A stretch of 10,456 nucleotides of DNA from Deltaproteobacteria bacterium (GCA_003646875.1 QMLT01000040.1:1-10456), one strand, 5' to 3'. Shown: positions 1 through 7,103, counted from the stretch's first letter. The notes: generated from the sequence alone by a model not told the origin. A program made the numbers and translations.

Positions 1-77
1 CCCCATAAATCGGGACACACGTGCAACGTGGATTTTACTATTATGCGACTTGTCGGTTGGTGTCCCGATTTATGGGG
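1..77. repeat. Palindromic element with perfect 18-bp inverted arms
   Basis: Bases 1-18 (CCCCATAAATCGGGACAC) are the exact reverse complement of bases 60-77, around a 41-base central segment. A perfect 18-bp pair is far beyond chance and marks a hairpin-forming mobile or REP/MITE-like repeat. The left arm begins at the window edge, so the element may extend further. A degenerate relative of the arm (ATCGGGAC followed by CAC) lies near 2158-2170. No transposase is visible in the window. Confidence 0.8.
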
Positions 78-122
78 GTCTGCCAGTGCATCAGTTATAG
101 GGCATGAGACAAAAAAAGACAT
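1..122 (-). CDS. Possible 5' end of an unknown gene, cut by the window edge
   Basis: An ATG at 122-120 is preceded by a good Shine-Dalgarno sequence (AAGGAG, 135-130) at 7 bases spacing, and the frame stays open for about 40 codons to the window edge. The first residues read MSFFVSCPITDALADP when counted from just after the ATG. An alternative in-frame ATG lies at 128. Against it, the frame runs straight through the 77-bp palindrome, and an open frame of this length is not rare by chance. It resembles no family I recognise. If real, its gene was invaded by the repeat or the start belongs to a short leader. Confidence 0.2.
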   Translation of the reverse strand, partial: MSFFVSCPITDALADPHKSGHQPTSRIIVKSTLHVCPDLW

Positions 123-209
123 ATCCATGCTCCTTAAATGCAGCATTTTTAAGCTGCTGCCCCAACTTATTGAGAAGATACCGTTAAAGAACCAATGGCT
201 TTGATGGGT

Positions 210-236
210 GTTTAAGGCTTCGCCTAAACTTTTATT
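210..236 (+). terminator. Hairpin with short T run
   Basis: Bases 210-229 form a stem (GTTTA-GGC paired with GCC-TAAAC, one bulged A, TTC loop) followed on the plus strand by TTTTATT. This is terminator-like for plus-strand transcription arriving from the left. On the minus strand it lies 17 bases downstream of the tRNA-Val gene and could serve as a processing or weak stop structure there, but it lacks a T run in that direction. Confidence 0.4.
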
Positions 237-245
237 GATGTTTAA

Positions 246-320
246 TGGTAGGCACGATGGGATTTGAACCCATGACCTCTACCGTGTCAAGGTAGCGCTC
301 TCCCCCTGAGCTACGCGCCT
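246..320 (-). tRNA. tRNA-Val (anticodon GAC)
   Basis: The minus strand folds into a full cloverleaf of 75 nt. The acceptor stem AGGCGCG pairs with CGTGCCT (one G-U), the D arm is GCTC/GAGC, and the anticodon stem CTACC/GGTAG encloses TTGACAC, giving anticodon GAC for valine. The T arm is ATGGG/CCCAT with a TTCAAAT loop. The discriminator base is A and the 3' CCA is encoded (248-246). It lies 35 bases after the stop codon of the phosphatidyltransferase gene and on the same strand, so it may be processed from that transcript or use the TTGACA that overlaps the stop codon. Confidence 0.96.
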
Positions 321-347
321 TCCGGAAAGTATCTATCAATTTTGCTG

Positions 348-359
348 TTGACATGTCAA
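348..359. promoter_or_regulatory. Perfect 12-bp palindrome TTGACATGTCAA with -35-like half
   Basis: TTGACATGTCAA reads identically on both strands and overlaps the TGA stop of the phosphatidyltransferase gene. On the minus strand it supplies a consensus -35 (TTGACA, 359-354) at a suitable distance before tRNA-Val, although the -10 around 330-337 (GATAGATA) is weak. Flanking GCAA/TTGC bases extend the symmetry imperfectly. It could be a tRNA promoter, an operator, or both. Confidence 0.4.
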
Positions 360-901
360 GCAAAATTAGTTTTCTCACCCTGGGTTAAAATAACTAATCC
401 GATCCTAATATATTGCAGTCCTGAGGCTATGGTAAATCCAGCCGTTAGCCAGAAAGTGTATATTTTAATGGGTTCTAGATTTAAATAACTATTTGATAAT
501 ATCATTAGAATGGTAGCTACTTGTAGACATGTTGTTGATTTACTCAAAAGGGAAGGGTGAACTTTTACTGGATGCCGGTTTAGATAAAGCACCAGAACTC
601 CAAGCAAAATAATCACATCCCGGCTTATAATTAAAACAGCCAACCAGGGAGGGGTCATTTTCAATATCGCTAAGGTTGTGTAGACAGTTACAAGGAGGAT
701 TTTATCCGCCAAGGGATCAAGATAGGCTCCGAGGTCACTTTTTCGATGGAAAACCCTGGCTATAAAACCATCCAGGGCATCGCTGATACTGGCGATAACA
801 AAAATTATAAGAGAGCCCAAAGTTCTATCATTGATTATATATATTACAAAAATCGGCACAAGGAGAACCCTTAAGATAGTAATTAAATTTGGAATAGTCA
901 T
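356..901 (-). CDS. pgsA: CDP-alcohol phosphatidyltransferase (PgsA-like; cardiolipin synthase-like alternative)
   Basis: This 181-residue integral membrane enzyme of phospholipid synthesis would transfer a phosphatidyl group from CDP-diacylglycerol to glycerol-3-phosphate (giving phosphatidylglycerol phosphate) or to phosphatidylglycerol. The complete family motif is visible: D41, D44-G45, A48-R49, G58, D62 and D66 with exact spacing; the aspartates bind metal and act in catalysis. Hydrophobic segments lie near residues 5-22, 28-40, 68-80, 86-106, 125-138 and 148-172. Length fits PgsA. The start ATG overlaps the stop of the upstream FlgT-like gene (ATGA), so translation is probably coupled; its own ribosome site is weak. 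The segments LIISRDV (90-96), PSLLSK (116-121) and the C-terminal W151-TAGFTIAS resemble, from memory, the capped eukaryotic-type cardiolipin synthase. The family is certain; the acceptor is not. Confidence 0.9.
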   Translation of the reverse strand: MTIPNLITILRVLLVPIFVIYIINDRTLGSLIIFVIASISDALDGFIARVFHRKSDLGAYLDPLADKILLVTVYTTLAILKMTPPWLAVLIISRDVIILLGVLVLYLNRHPVKVHPSLLSKSTTCLQVATILMILSNSYLNLEPIKIYTFWLTAGFTIASGLQYIRIGLVILTQGEKTNFA

Positions 902-2127
902 CTGATTACCAATGTAAATCCCTGCTCACTTAACTCATTAATCTCAAATGAGAATCCACTTTTTGAATGATTCAGCACTTTTACGGCAAATCCCTTTGGA
1001 TCTCCCTTTAGCTCTACAAATAACTTTACTAAGCCTTTCTCCAGCCTTCTTTCCAATACTGATTTTATTTCGGGAAAATTTGTTTTCAAGAATTCTTTAA
1101 AATTCAGAAAATCTCTAAACTCCTTGAATCCCTTTATTATTATAATAATTGGATTAAGAGACTCTTGAGTAGGCTGAGCGGCATCAATTATATAGGAGAT
1201 CATATCATTTGCCCAACTACTAATAGCTAACTCTATAGCACTCTGATCATCTGTGATGCCACCGTTCAGTGTCCTTTCCCTATAACCCTGAGCAACTACT
1301 GTACCATCTATAACCTTTATAGCCTTGAAAAATACTGATGCCTTTGATTTGCTATATAGATTTGCCTCACCTGCTATTACTACCTGGGCAGATAGAAGTC
1401 GACCCCATTTGACTGCTGCTTCATCGGTCAAGTTAAAATGTAGCATGCCCTCATCGTAACTTTCTTCAGGAGGGAAAAAAGATCTGTTGATAACCCTGAA
1501 GCCTCTATTTTCAAAAGTCTGGCTGAGAAATAGCTCCGTCTGAGTAAGTGATGTTTGATTAGTAGGGTCACCCCACCAATAGATAGCTGAAGAGCCTTCT
1601 CTCTTCTCTGAAACGAGGAAAAGAACATCAATCTGCCTAGCATCAAGAGTGCGCAATTCTATCTTTTTGAGCTTTCTCTCCAATATCGCTTTATTTACCC
1701 GTACCTTCATTAATATCCTAACGTATCTATCAGTGCTAAATTCAGAAATTATTTGATAATCCTGTATCTCCTCCTTTGTTTTTGATAGAATTTCTTCATC
1801 CAATCGTTGAAAACTGCTTGCCATATCCTGGAGTTTCAGTCTGTGAATGACATATTCCTCTACCGCCTTTAAAAATGCTTGGGATATGGCCGTATTTCGA
1901 GCAAGGGCGACATTTTTATTTATAATTTCTCCTGTTCCTGTCACTATTCTCTCGTCAATCATCGTGTCTTGTGCCGCTTGGGCGAAACAATCCTTAACAA
2001 AGAGATTTATACTCAGAGATACAAGAGACAAAAAAAGGCAGAGGCATAAATAATATAGCATAGTATTAAAAAAATAGGGCGGTCTATCACGCCCCCCTGT
2101 TTTTTTAGTATTCTTAATCAGATTCAT
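898..2127 (-). CDS. Exported FlgT-like protein of unknown role
   Basis: This 409-residue protein has an N-terminal hydrophobic segment (about 25-47) ending in a possible signal-peptidase site after A51, so it is probably periplasmic or inner-membrane anchored. Residues 58-150 have the layout of the FlgT N-terminal/LPP20-like fold: a GTGE turn followed by a helix with regularly spaced alanines (A75, A80, A84, A88) and then beta strands with the charged YVRILMKVRV segment. Residues 165-315 form a second alpha/beta domain that may correspond to the FlgT middle domain, and 325-409 a third small alpha/beta domain. FlgT builds the T/H ring of Vibrio flagella, but no flagellar gene is seen here. ATG 2127 has AGGA at 6 bases; M23 (2061) lacks a site but would give a more normal signal peptide. 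The preceding GGRDRPPYFF looks like translated repeat. The stop overlaps the pgsA-like start by 4 bases. Confidence 0.7.
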   Translation of the reverse strand: MNLIKNTKKTGGRDRPPYFFNTMLYYLCLCLFLSLVSLSINLFVKDCFAQAAQDTMIDERIVTGTGEIINKNVALARNTAISQAFLKAVEEYVIHRLKLQDMASSFQRLDEEILSKTKEEIQDYQIISEFSTDRYVRILMKVRVNKAILERKLKKIELRTLDARQIDVLFLVSEKREGSSAIYWWGDPTNQTSLTQTELFLSQTFENRGFRVINRSFFPPEESYDEGMLHFNLTDEAAVKWGRLLSAQVVIAGEANLYSKSKASVFFKAIKVIDGTVVAQGYRERTLNGGITDDQSAIELAISSWANDMISYIIDAAQPTQESLNPIIIIIKGFKEFRDFLNFKEFLKTNFPEIKSVLERRLEKGLVKLFVELKGDPKGFAVKVLNHSKSGFSFEINELSEQGFTLVIR

Positions 2128-2150
2128 AACATATCCTGTAAGGCTTAACT

Positions 2151-2210
2151 CCGATTATATCGGGACTCACCAGACGTATGCCGGGTCATAATCCCCCGAT
2201 AAATCGGGGA
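2151..2210. repeat. Pair of short palindromes, CGGG/CCCG type
   Basis: The 121-base gap between the TPR-SLH and FlgT-like genes holds CCGATTATATCGG (2151-2163) and CCCCGATAAATCGGGG (2195-2210), each able to form a hairpin. The first is followed by GACTCAC, recalling the GACACAC that follows the arm at 1-18. The minus strand of the first palindrome also reads TATAAT (2159-2154), a perfect -10 box without a good -35, so a weak internal promoter for the FlgT-like and pgsA-like genes is possible. Neither hairpin is followed by a T run, so termination is unlikely. Confidence 0.5.
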
Positions 2211-2248
2211 AAACCAATACACGGTTAGCATATCCTTAAGAGAAATCC

Positions 2249-3427
2249 TTAAAAGATTTTTAGATCCTCCTTCACTCTTCTTATAATTAACAAGGCATCT
2301 GCGCCTGAAACACTACCCATAGGATTAAAAATATTTTGTCTAAGACCCCTTTCGGCCTCAATAATTCCTCTTGTAGTGCATACCATGATTGCATTAAAGT
2401 ATGGGACATCATTCCTAACATCAGCAAACGGGGACACACTTCCTATATACTTGGTGTCTAAAGAGGGGTCATTAGAAATGGTGCTGATAACATCTGCAAT
2501 CATCATCGCATAGCTTGCCCTGGTAATAAATTCGTTCGGGGCAAACGTTCCATCTGGAAAAGCATTCAGCCCCTTTATTTTTAAGGCAACCACTGTCTGA
2601 ACATCAGCCCTGAGTGGATGATCGACCACATCAACTGGAACTGGCATCTGATATGCTGAAGAACGCTGCCCTGGTGATTTAAAGGATGTATCAAATTTTT
2701 TTGGCCTGAACTTTTCATAGATTTTATCCAGCTTCATTTCCTGAATGAAAAGGGCGGCGACATCGACCCTTTTTACCTTTTCCAGGAGGGCAACCTTTTT
2801 CCCTATTGGTGTTCCTGGCATCGCCCTTTCTATTTTTTGAACCAGTTTCAGCTCATAATCTGCCTTGTCAACAAGAGTTGTGTTGATTTCCAGGACTTTT
2901 TTGAATTGTTCTGCTGCATCGCTAAATTTATAGGACTCTTTATAGGCTAAACCCATATAGAAATAGGGATCAGGCCAGTCTTTGTGTATCTTTTTCAGAA
3001 TCTTGTTTGCCTTTCTAAAGTTATCCACCACATCATCTAACCAGTCTTTATCCCTCTGCTGGGTATACAGGCGCATATACCCTATATAAACCCGTGCCTC
3101 TTCATCCTTGCTCTTGGCCAGCTTCTTTGCTTTGGACATATTTTTGAAAGCCGGCTTGAACTCTCCTTTATACGCAAAGACCAACCCTAATCCCCGGTAA
3201 GCCGGAGCATATTTATGATCAAGTTCTTTGCCCAGATTAAATTCCCTCTCGGCATCTGATAGTTTGCCCGTTTCCAGCAATTTCATACCGGTAAAAACAT
3301 GATGTTCCGGGGTGTCGAGAGTGCTTACCGGAGCCCTTTGCTTAGGAGCGCAACCACCTATTGTCAGAATCAGAGAAATAAAGGCGAAAATGACAAAAAG
3401 GGTATATCTATAGTGAAAAAGTTTCAT
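2249..3427 (-). CDS. TPR and SLH domain lipoprotein
   Basis: This 392-residue lipoprotein has a clear lipobox, TIGGC, with the lipidated cysteine at C26; the following alanine argues for outer-membrane sorting. TPR-like helical pairs occupy about 42-75, 76-105 and 152-185, typical protein-protein docking repeats. The C-terminal half carries SLH-like motifs: a partial one near 205-232, a clear one at about 265-314 (FPDGTFAPNEFITRAS at 290-304) and a third at about 333-390 beginning FADV. SLH domains bind cell-wall polymers or peptidoglycan, so I infer an outer-membrane-to-wall tether or scaffold. The start is well supported by AGGAGG upstream, at a rather long 9 bases, plus a nearer AAGG. It follows the LPP20-like gene by 63 bases. 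No enzyme motif is visible. Confidence is high for the domains, low for the role. Confidence 0.8.
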   Translation of the reverse strand: MKLFHYRYTLFVIFAFISLILTIGGCAPKQRAPVSTLDTPEHHVFTGMKLLETGKLSDAEREFNLGKELDHKYAPAYRGLGLVFAYKGEFKPAFKNMSKAKKLAKSKDEEARVYIGYMRLYTQQRDKDWLDDVVDNFRKANKILKKIHKDWPDPYFYMGLAYKESYKFSDAAEQFKKVLEINTTLVDKADYELKLVQKIERAMPGTPIGKKVALLEKVKRVDVAALFIQEMKLDKIYEKFRPKKFDTSFKSPGQRSSAYQMPVPVDVVDHPLRADVQTVVALKIKGLNAFPDGTFAPNEFITRASYAMMIADVISTISNDPSLDTKYIGSVSPFADVRNDVPYFNAIMVCTTRGIIEAERGLRQNIFNPMGSVSGADALLIIRRVKEDLKIF

Positions 3428-3490
3428 AAGCCTTAACCTCCTCTTATCAAATTATTAAATAAAACAGTAAAGTGATGACTGTCAGTGATC

Positions 3491-4327
3491 TTAATCTAAC
3501 ACAATCATCACCCTGCACTTCTGTAGAAAGGTCAAATTGTCAGCTGAAGCTTTAATCCTGGCCGCATCTGCATTACTAATAACAACATCAGAGTCTCCGG
3601 TATCCGCTGTCTTTATCCCTTTTACAGTTAAGGGATTGTTTGTTACCCTATCATTTGTCTGGGCAGCTGTAAGGTCTTTTGCATATCCAGCCATACCCTG
3701 GTTTATGGCATAATCACGGCTAACATAGGATGAACCATACACCTCATTGCCATCCTCATCCATGACCTTTGGTGACATAGCAGGCTTTACCTGGAATCCT
3801 CTGGTATCCACTACCAATCCTGTATAGGCTTTACCTTGCGCGCCAGGAGAAACTTGAGGCTGCCTAATGGCCGGAATAGACTGTATTGACTTAGGTAACA
3901 TCAGATTTGAAAATCCGCCCCTGAGGCTCATTGCCACAGTAGCCTCAACAGATCCATCGGACATATAAGCGATATCAACTACTTGAGATCTCTCAAGATA
4001 GCCATCTATCTGATTGCGTATGATGTCGCTCTGCACGACAAAATCCTTAACCAGAGTCAGCGAATCAATCCTGACACCCTTAATAATTTCCAAAAGGTTT
4101 CTTCTGGCTACAATCACAGCTGCCCTTTTTGCCATAGCCCTCGCCTGGGCCATATTTACGGGTTTTGCCGGTGGCGCTCCTATACCTGTTGCCGATGCAA
4201 CACCAGTTGTCCAATCTATCTTCCCATTTTCAAAGCACTCAACAGCATTTTGGGCACGAACCTTCCAGCTTGTAATAAAAAATAGTGAAAGAAAAATAAC
4301 TATGCTGATAATTGCCATCTTTTTCAT
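3491..4327 (-). CDS. Secreted LPP20-like protein
   Basis: This 278-residue protein begins with a standard signal peptide (MKK, hydrophobic 5-19, cleavage after VRA at residue 25), so it is exported as a soluble periplasmic or surface protein rather than as a lipoprotein. Residues about 38-135 match the LPP20 layout: a GxGxPP turn, an alanine-rich helix (NMAQARAMAKRAAVIVARRN, 58-77), a second helix ending near YLERSQVVD, then a GSVEATVAMSLRG strand. Residues 168-278 form a second domain starting YTGLVVDTRG and ending in the strand CRVMIVLD, a pairing I recall from other LPP20 proteins. LPP20 relatives include Helicobacter Lpp20 and flagellar FlgP. The ribosome binding site is strong (AAGGAGGTG, 5 bases before ATG). 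The gene sits 46 bases after the beta-helix lipoprotein gene. Precise function unknown. Confidence 0.8.
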   Translation of the reverse strand: MKKMAIISIVIFLSLFFITSWKVRAQNAVECFENGKIDWTTGVASATGIGAPPAKPVNMAQARAMAKRAAVIVARRNLLEIIKGVRIDSLTLVKDFVVQSDIIRNQIDGYLERSQVVDIAYMSDGSVEATVAMSLRGGFSNLMLPKSIQSIPAIRQPQVSPGAQGKAYTGLVVDTRGFQVKPAMSPKVMDEDGNEVYGSSYVSRDYAINQGMAGYAKDLTAAQTNDRVTNNPLTVKGIKTADTGDSDVVISNADAARIKASADNLTFLQKCRVMIVLD

Positions 4328-4373
4328 AAAACCACCTCCTTATATAATTTAAGTGTTTCATAATGTAGGCGCT

Positions 4374-7103
4374 TTATTCACCATAAGCCTTGCTTGCCTG
4401 TGCCTCAAGCCAGGGCTTATAGGTTATATTCCCTATAAAGAGACCCTCATCCGGTGGGCTGTTTCCCCACCAATTATTTTGGGCGTCTATCTGAATCTTA
4501 GAGAAACTTTGAATTGCAAAGGCATTATTAAGAAAATTATTATAATGTATCCGAGGCGCTGACATTGCCTTACAGAATATTGCCCCTGTTCCCCTATTTC
4601 TAATCAGGGTATTATATTCAATCTTTGGCGAGGAATCGTTTCCACACATGATACCGGATTGAGAATTATCACTTATAATGCTATAGGTTATATCAGGTTT
4701 TCCGTATTCGATAATAAGGCCATTAACACCATGTTGAAAACGGCAGTACTCAAAAAAGGAAACAATCTTTGTTTTCTTGATAGATTTAACCGCAAAAGGA
4801 TAATCACCGGCGGCCGGAGAAGGACTGCTTGAGATAAAGCTTATGGGCCTATCTTTTGTGCCTTTGGCGTAGACGCCACCATCTTTTAACTCTATGCCGC
4901 CGCTCCCCGGATTAAAACTGACAATTACACCAGGTTGTATATATAAGGTTGCGCCATTGTCTATATCTAATTTTTTTTCAACTACATATGGGCTATACGC
5001 CAGGACGAGATGGGAATTAGTCGTTATAGAACCACCTAATCGACCGTGAAGCACTGATATAGCAAATGGCTTTCCATTCGGGGCAGGGCTATCAAGCGCT
5101 GAATCAACTACCACTTTTCCCCTTGTTCGAGAAAGAATTACTGTGGGGTCTGCGCTCCCCCACCAGTTATCTGATGCCCGTATAGGCTCTCCTTTTGGTG
5201 ATATTACTACAGCCAGGCCATTATTGTCATGGATGTTGTTACCTATAATTTTAGGCTTGCCAAAGGCTACATTTATGCCATCACCACCGCATCCTACAAT
5301 GCTATTGGCCTGAATCAGGGGGTTTCCCCCGTCACAGAAAATACCATGTCTCCCATTTGCTTTAATAATGTTGCCAGTGATGACAGGTGATGATGCCTCA
5401 GATACAATTATACCTGAATCTGTATTGCTATGGATATCATTTTCGATTATCTGTGGTTTGGAAAAAGACCCTTTAATCAAGATTCCGATTTCATTTTTAC
5501 TAAATTCAATGTGGTTCACAAATGGTGATGAAGACAGGACTGTCAATCCTACCAAGGCATTTTTTACCTGGCAAAAAGAGACATGACTTTTATCATTCTT
5601 TACCCTGTCAAATATAATTCCGGCCCATTTTCCACCATCAAAACCATTAAAGATAATTATTCCTTCCTTATCCCCTACGGCCTGTAACTGACCCTGTATT
5701 ATAATGGAACCGCCCTTTGATTCTAATCTGGTTCCTGGCTCTATCACCAGGGTTGCCTTTGGCCTGACATAAATATCATTCTCAATAACATAAGGAGATG
5801 CGCCGGCATACCAGACAGTATCCTTTAGTATTTCCCCTGAGACATGGGTTGGCCCGGGGGGGATAGCCATGCCCTTAATAGAAGGGCTCAACTCGCTTTC
5901 ATTTCCCGCCCTGTCTAAGGCTGACACCTTGTAATAAAATGGTTTATAGTTATCAATCCCTGTATCAACAGTCTTGTTAAACTCGGTGGAAAGTATTGGT
6001 TCGTAACCAGTCAACGGAGTCTGGCTTCGATAGATCCTGTATTGAGCAAGATCCTCCTCCTTGTTTGCGTTCCACTTTAGCGCTACTTCGTGGTTATGAC
6101 CCATAGAGGAGAGGCATGTTGGTATATTCGGTGGTGTGGTATCAATAGTAATGGCGCCCATTACGTCCATCCATTTAGCAGTATTACCCATTTCATCTGT
6201 AAGGCAACCAGTGATTATGGCCTCATGAGCGTTGTCGCCAGGCAGCACCTGATATTTGGCCTCATAGAAACCGCTCTGAATCTCCTTCATCTCTATTCCC
6301 TGTTTAAAATCACCAATATCAAAGGAGGCTGCACAATGTGGATCTCCTTCCAACACTACCTTTATAATATCGCCTGCCTTCTTTGCAGATCCAACAGCGT
6401 CGTGAACAAGCATTTTAATGGCAGGAGGTCTTGATGCCTCAGCAACAGTGGGGCAGGGAATAGTCTTTACCATACCCCTGAAAAGATCATCGCTGGTTCT
6501 CAAAAGTTCTATTTGTCTTATATTCGCCGCTGTGGAAATTGCGGTCATTATCAGACCAACAGGTGTAGTGGGCACCCCTCCCTGATGTTTGCTTTGAACA
6601 TGCTGCCCGCTCCATAAAAATTTATTTGCCTTTGTATCTACCATTTTAACTGCTGCGCCTACAGTAACCTTGGAATAGACGCCAGCATAGGCCCTATCAT
6701 AATGTGTAATTCTGCCGTAGATAACCGCATCTACGCCAAGTATTTTACCGAGCCTCTGAGGAGATAACTTATTGATCTCATCGGCATCGGTAAAGCCTGC
6801 CTTTTTTAATCTCTGATCAACCTTGAACAGTTCTAAATCACCATACCTCAATGAGCTAAAATGATTGTAAAAAGTCCTTCTTACAACCTCAAATGCCTCT
6901 TCTTTTTTGGTTTCATTTTTAAAGGGCAAAATAGCTACCGTTCTCGGCTGATGATTCTTGAGGTATTCTCCTACCTTGTATTCTCCCTTGTACAGGGATT
7001 TTATAGGCGGGGGCACCACATCCTTCTTAGTCGCGACAACGCAACCAGGCAGTATTAAAAGAAAAATCAAACCCATAGCCATTTTTCTTTTAATAGAATG
7101 CAT
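4374..7103 (-). CDS. Large lipoprotein: GNA1162-like domain, FN3-like domain and two beta-helix modules
   Basis: Numbering from the ATG at 7103 (909 residues). The lipobox LPGC places the lipidated cysteine at C21. Residues about 50-215 resemble the GNA1162/DUF799 family (VAILPFKNET at 56-65, LGVDAVIYGRI at 122-132). About 225-320 is a beta-rich linker domain, followed by TTPP (322-325) and an FN3-like domain to about 410 (YKVSALDRAGNES, 391-403). Two right-handed parallel beta-helix modules follow: 416-675 and 676-909, each opening with SPYV and a GATL/IxPG-type strand and ending in an NWWG motif (646-649 and 877-880). Repeated asparagine ladders (ENDI, GNII, GNNI, YNTL) mark the coils. These NosD-like helices often bind carbohydrates, but no catalytic set is evident. 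An in-frame GTG at 7106 is possible; AGGA lies 6 bases before the ATG, which I prefer. It heads the envelope gene block. Confidence 0.82.
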   Translation of the reverse strand: MHSIKRKMAMGLIFLLILPGCVVATKKDVVPPPIKSLYKGEYKVGEYLKNHQPRTVAILPFKNETKKEEAFEVVRRTFYNHFSSLRYGDLELFKVDQRLKKAGFTDADEINKLSPQRLGKILGVDAVIYGRITHYDRAYAGVYSKVTVGAAVKMVDTKANKFLWSGQHVQSKHQGGVPTTPVGLIMTAISTAANIRQIELLRTSDDLFRGMVKTIPCPTVAEASRPPAIKMLVHDAVGSAKKAGDIIKVVLEGDPHCAASFDIGDFKQGIEMKEIQSGFYEAKYQVLPGDNAHEAIITGCLTDEMGNTAKWMDVMGAITIDTTPPNIPTCLSSMGHNHEVALKWNANKEEDLAQYRIYRSQTPLTGYEPILSTEFNKTVDTGIDNYKPFYYKVSALDRAGNESELSPSIKGMAIPPGPTHVSGEILKDTVWYAGASPYVIENDIYVRPKATLVIEPGTRLESKGGSIIIQGQLQAVGDKEGIIIFNGFDGGKWAGIIFDRVKNDKSHVSFCQVKNALVGLTVLSSSPFVNHIEFSKNEIGILIKGSFSKPQIIENDIHSNTDSGIIVSEASSPVITGNIIKANGRHGIFCDGGNPLIQANSIVGCGGDGINVAFGKPKIIGNNIHDNNGLAVVISPKGEPIRASDNWWGSADPTVILSRTRGKVVVDSALDSPAPNGKPFAISVLHGRLGGSITTNSHLVLAYSPYVVEKKLDIDNGATLYIQPGVIVSFNPGSGGIELKDGGVYAKGTKDRPISFISSSPSPAAGDYPFAVKSIKKTKIVSFFEYCRFQHGVNGLIIEYGKPDITYSIISDNSQSGIMCGNDSSPKIEYNTLIRNRGTGAIFCKAMSAPRIHYNNFLNNAFAIQSFSKIQIDAQNNWWGNSPPDEGLFIGNITYKPWLEAQASKAYGE

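Noticed and set aside
1..77. CRISPR repeat or integron attC site.
   Set aside because: There is only one inverted pair, with no regularly spaced repeats, no cas genes and no integron integrase.
1428..1646. A second minus-strand frame within the FlgT-like gene.
   Set aside because: It lies wholly inside the longer coding frame, which has recognisable domain structure.
2195..2210. Rho-independent terminator after the TPR-SLH gene.
   Set aside because: The hairpin is GC-rich enough, but neither strand has a T run after it.
2148..2234. A 28-codon open frame between the TPR-SLH and FlgT-like genes on the minus strand.
   Set aside because: It consists largely of the translated palindromes, its AAGGAT lies too close to the ATG, and it resembles no protein.
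3983..4352. Plus-strand open frames of 100-112 codons opposite the LPP20-like gene.
   Set aside because: They are antisense to a gene with a signal peptide and strong ribosome site, and show no family features.
6090..6434. A 114-codon plus-strand open frame opposite the large lipoprotein gene.
   Set aside because: It is antisense to well-supported domains, lacks a ribosome site and has unconvincing composition.
4374..7103. Catalytic polysaccharide lyase or glycosidase activity in the beta-helix modules.
   Set aside because: I could not identify a conserved catalytic set; the repeats look structural or binding only.
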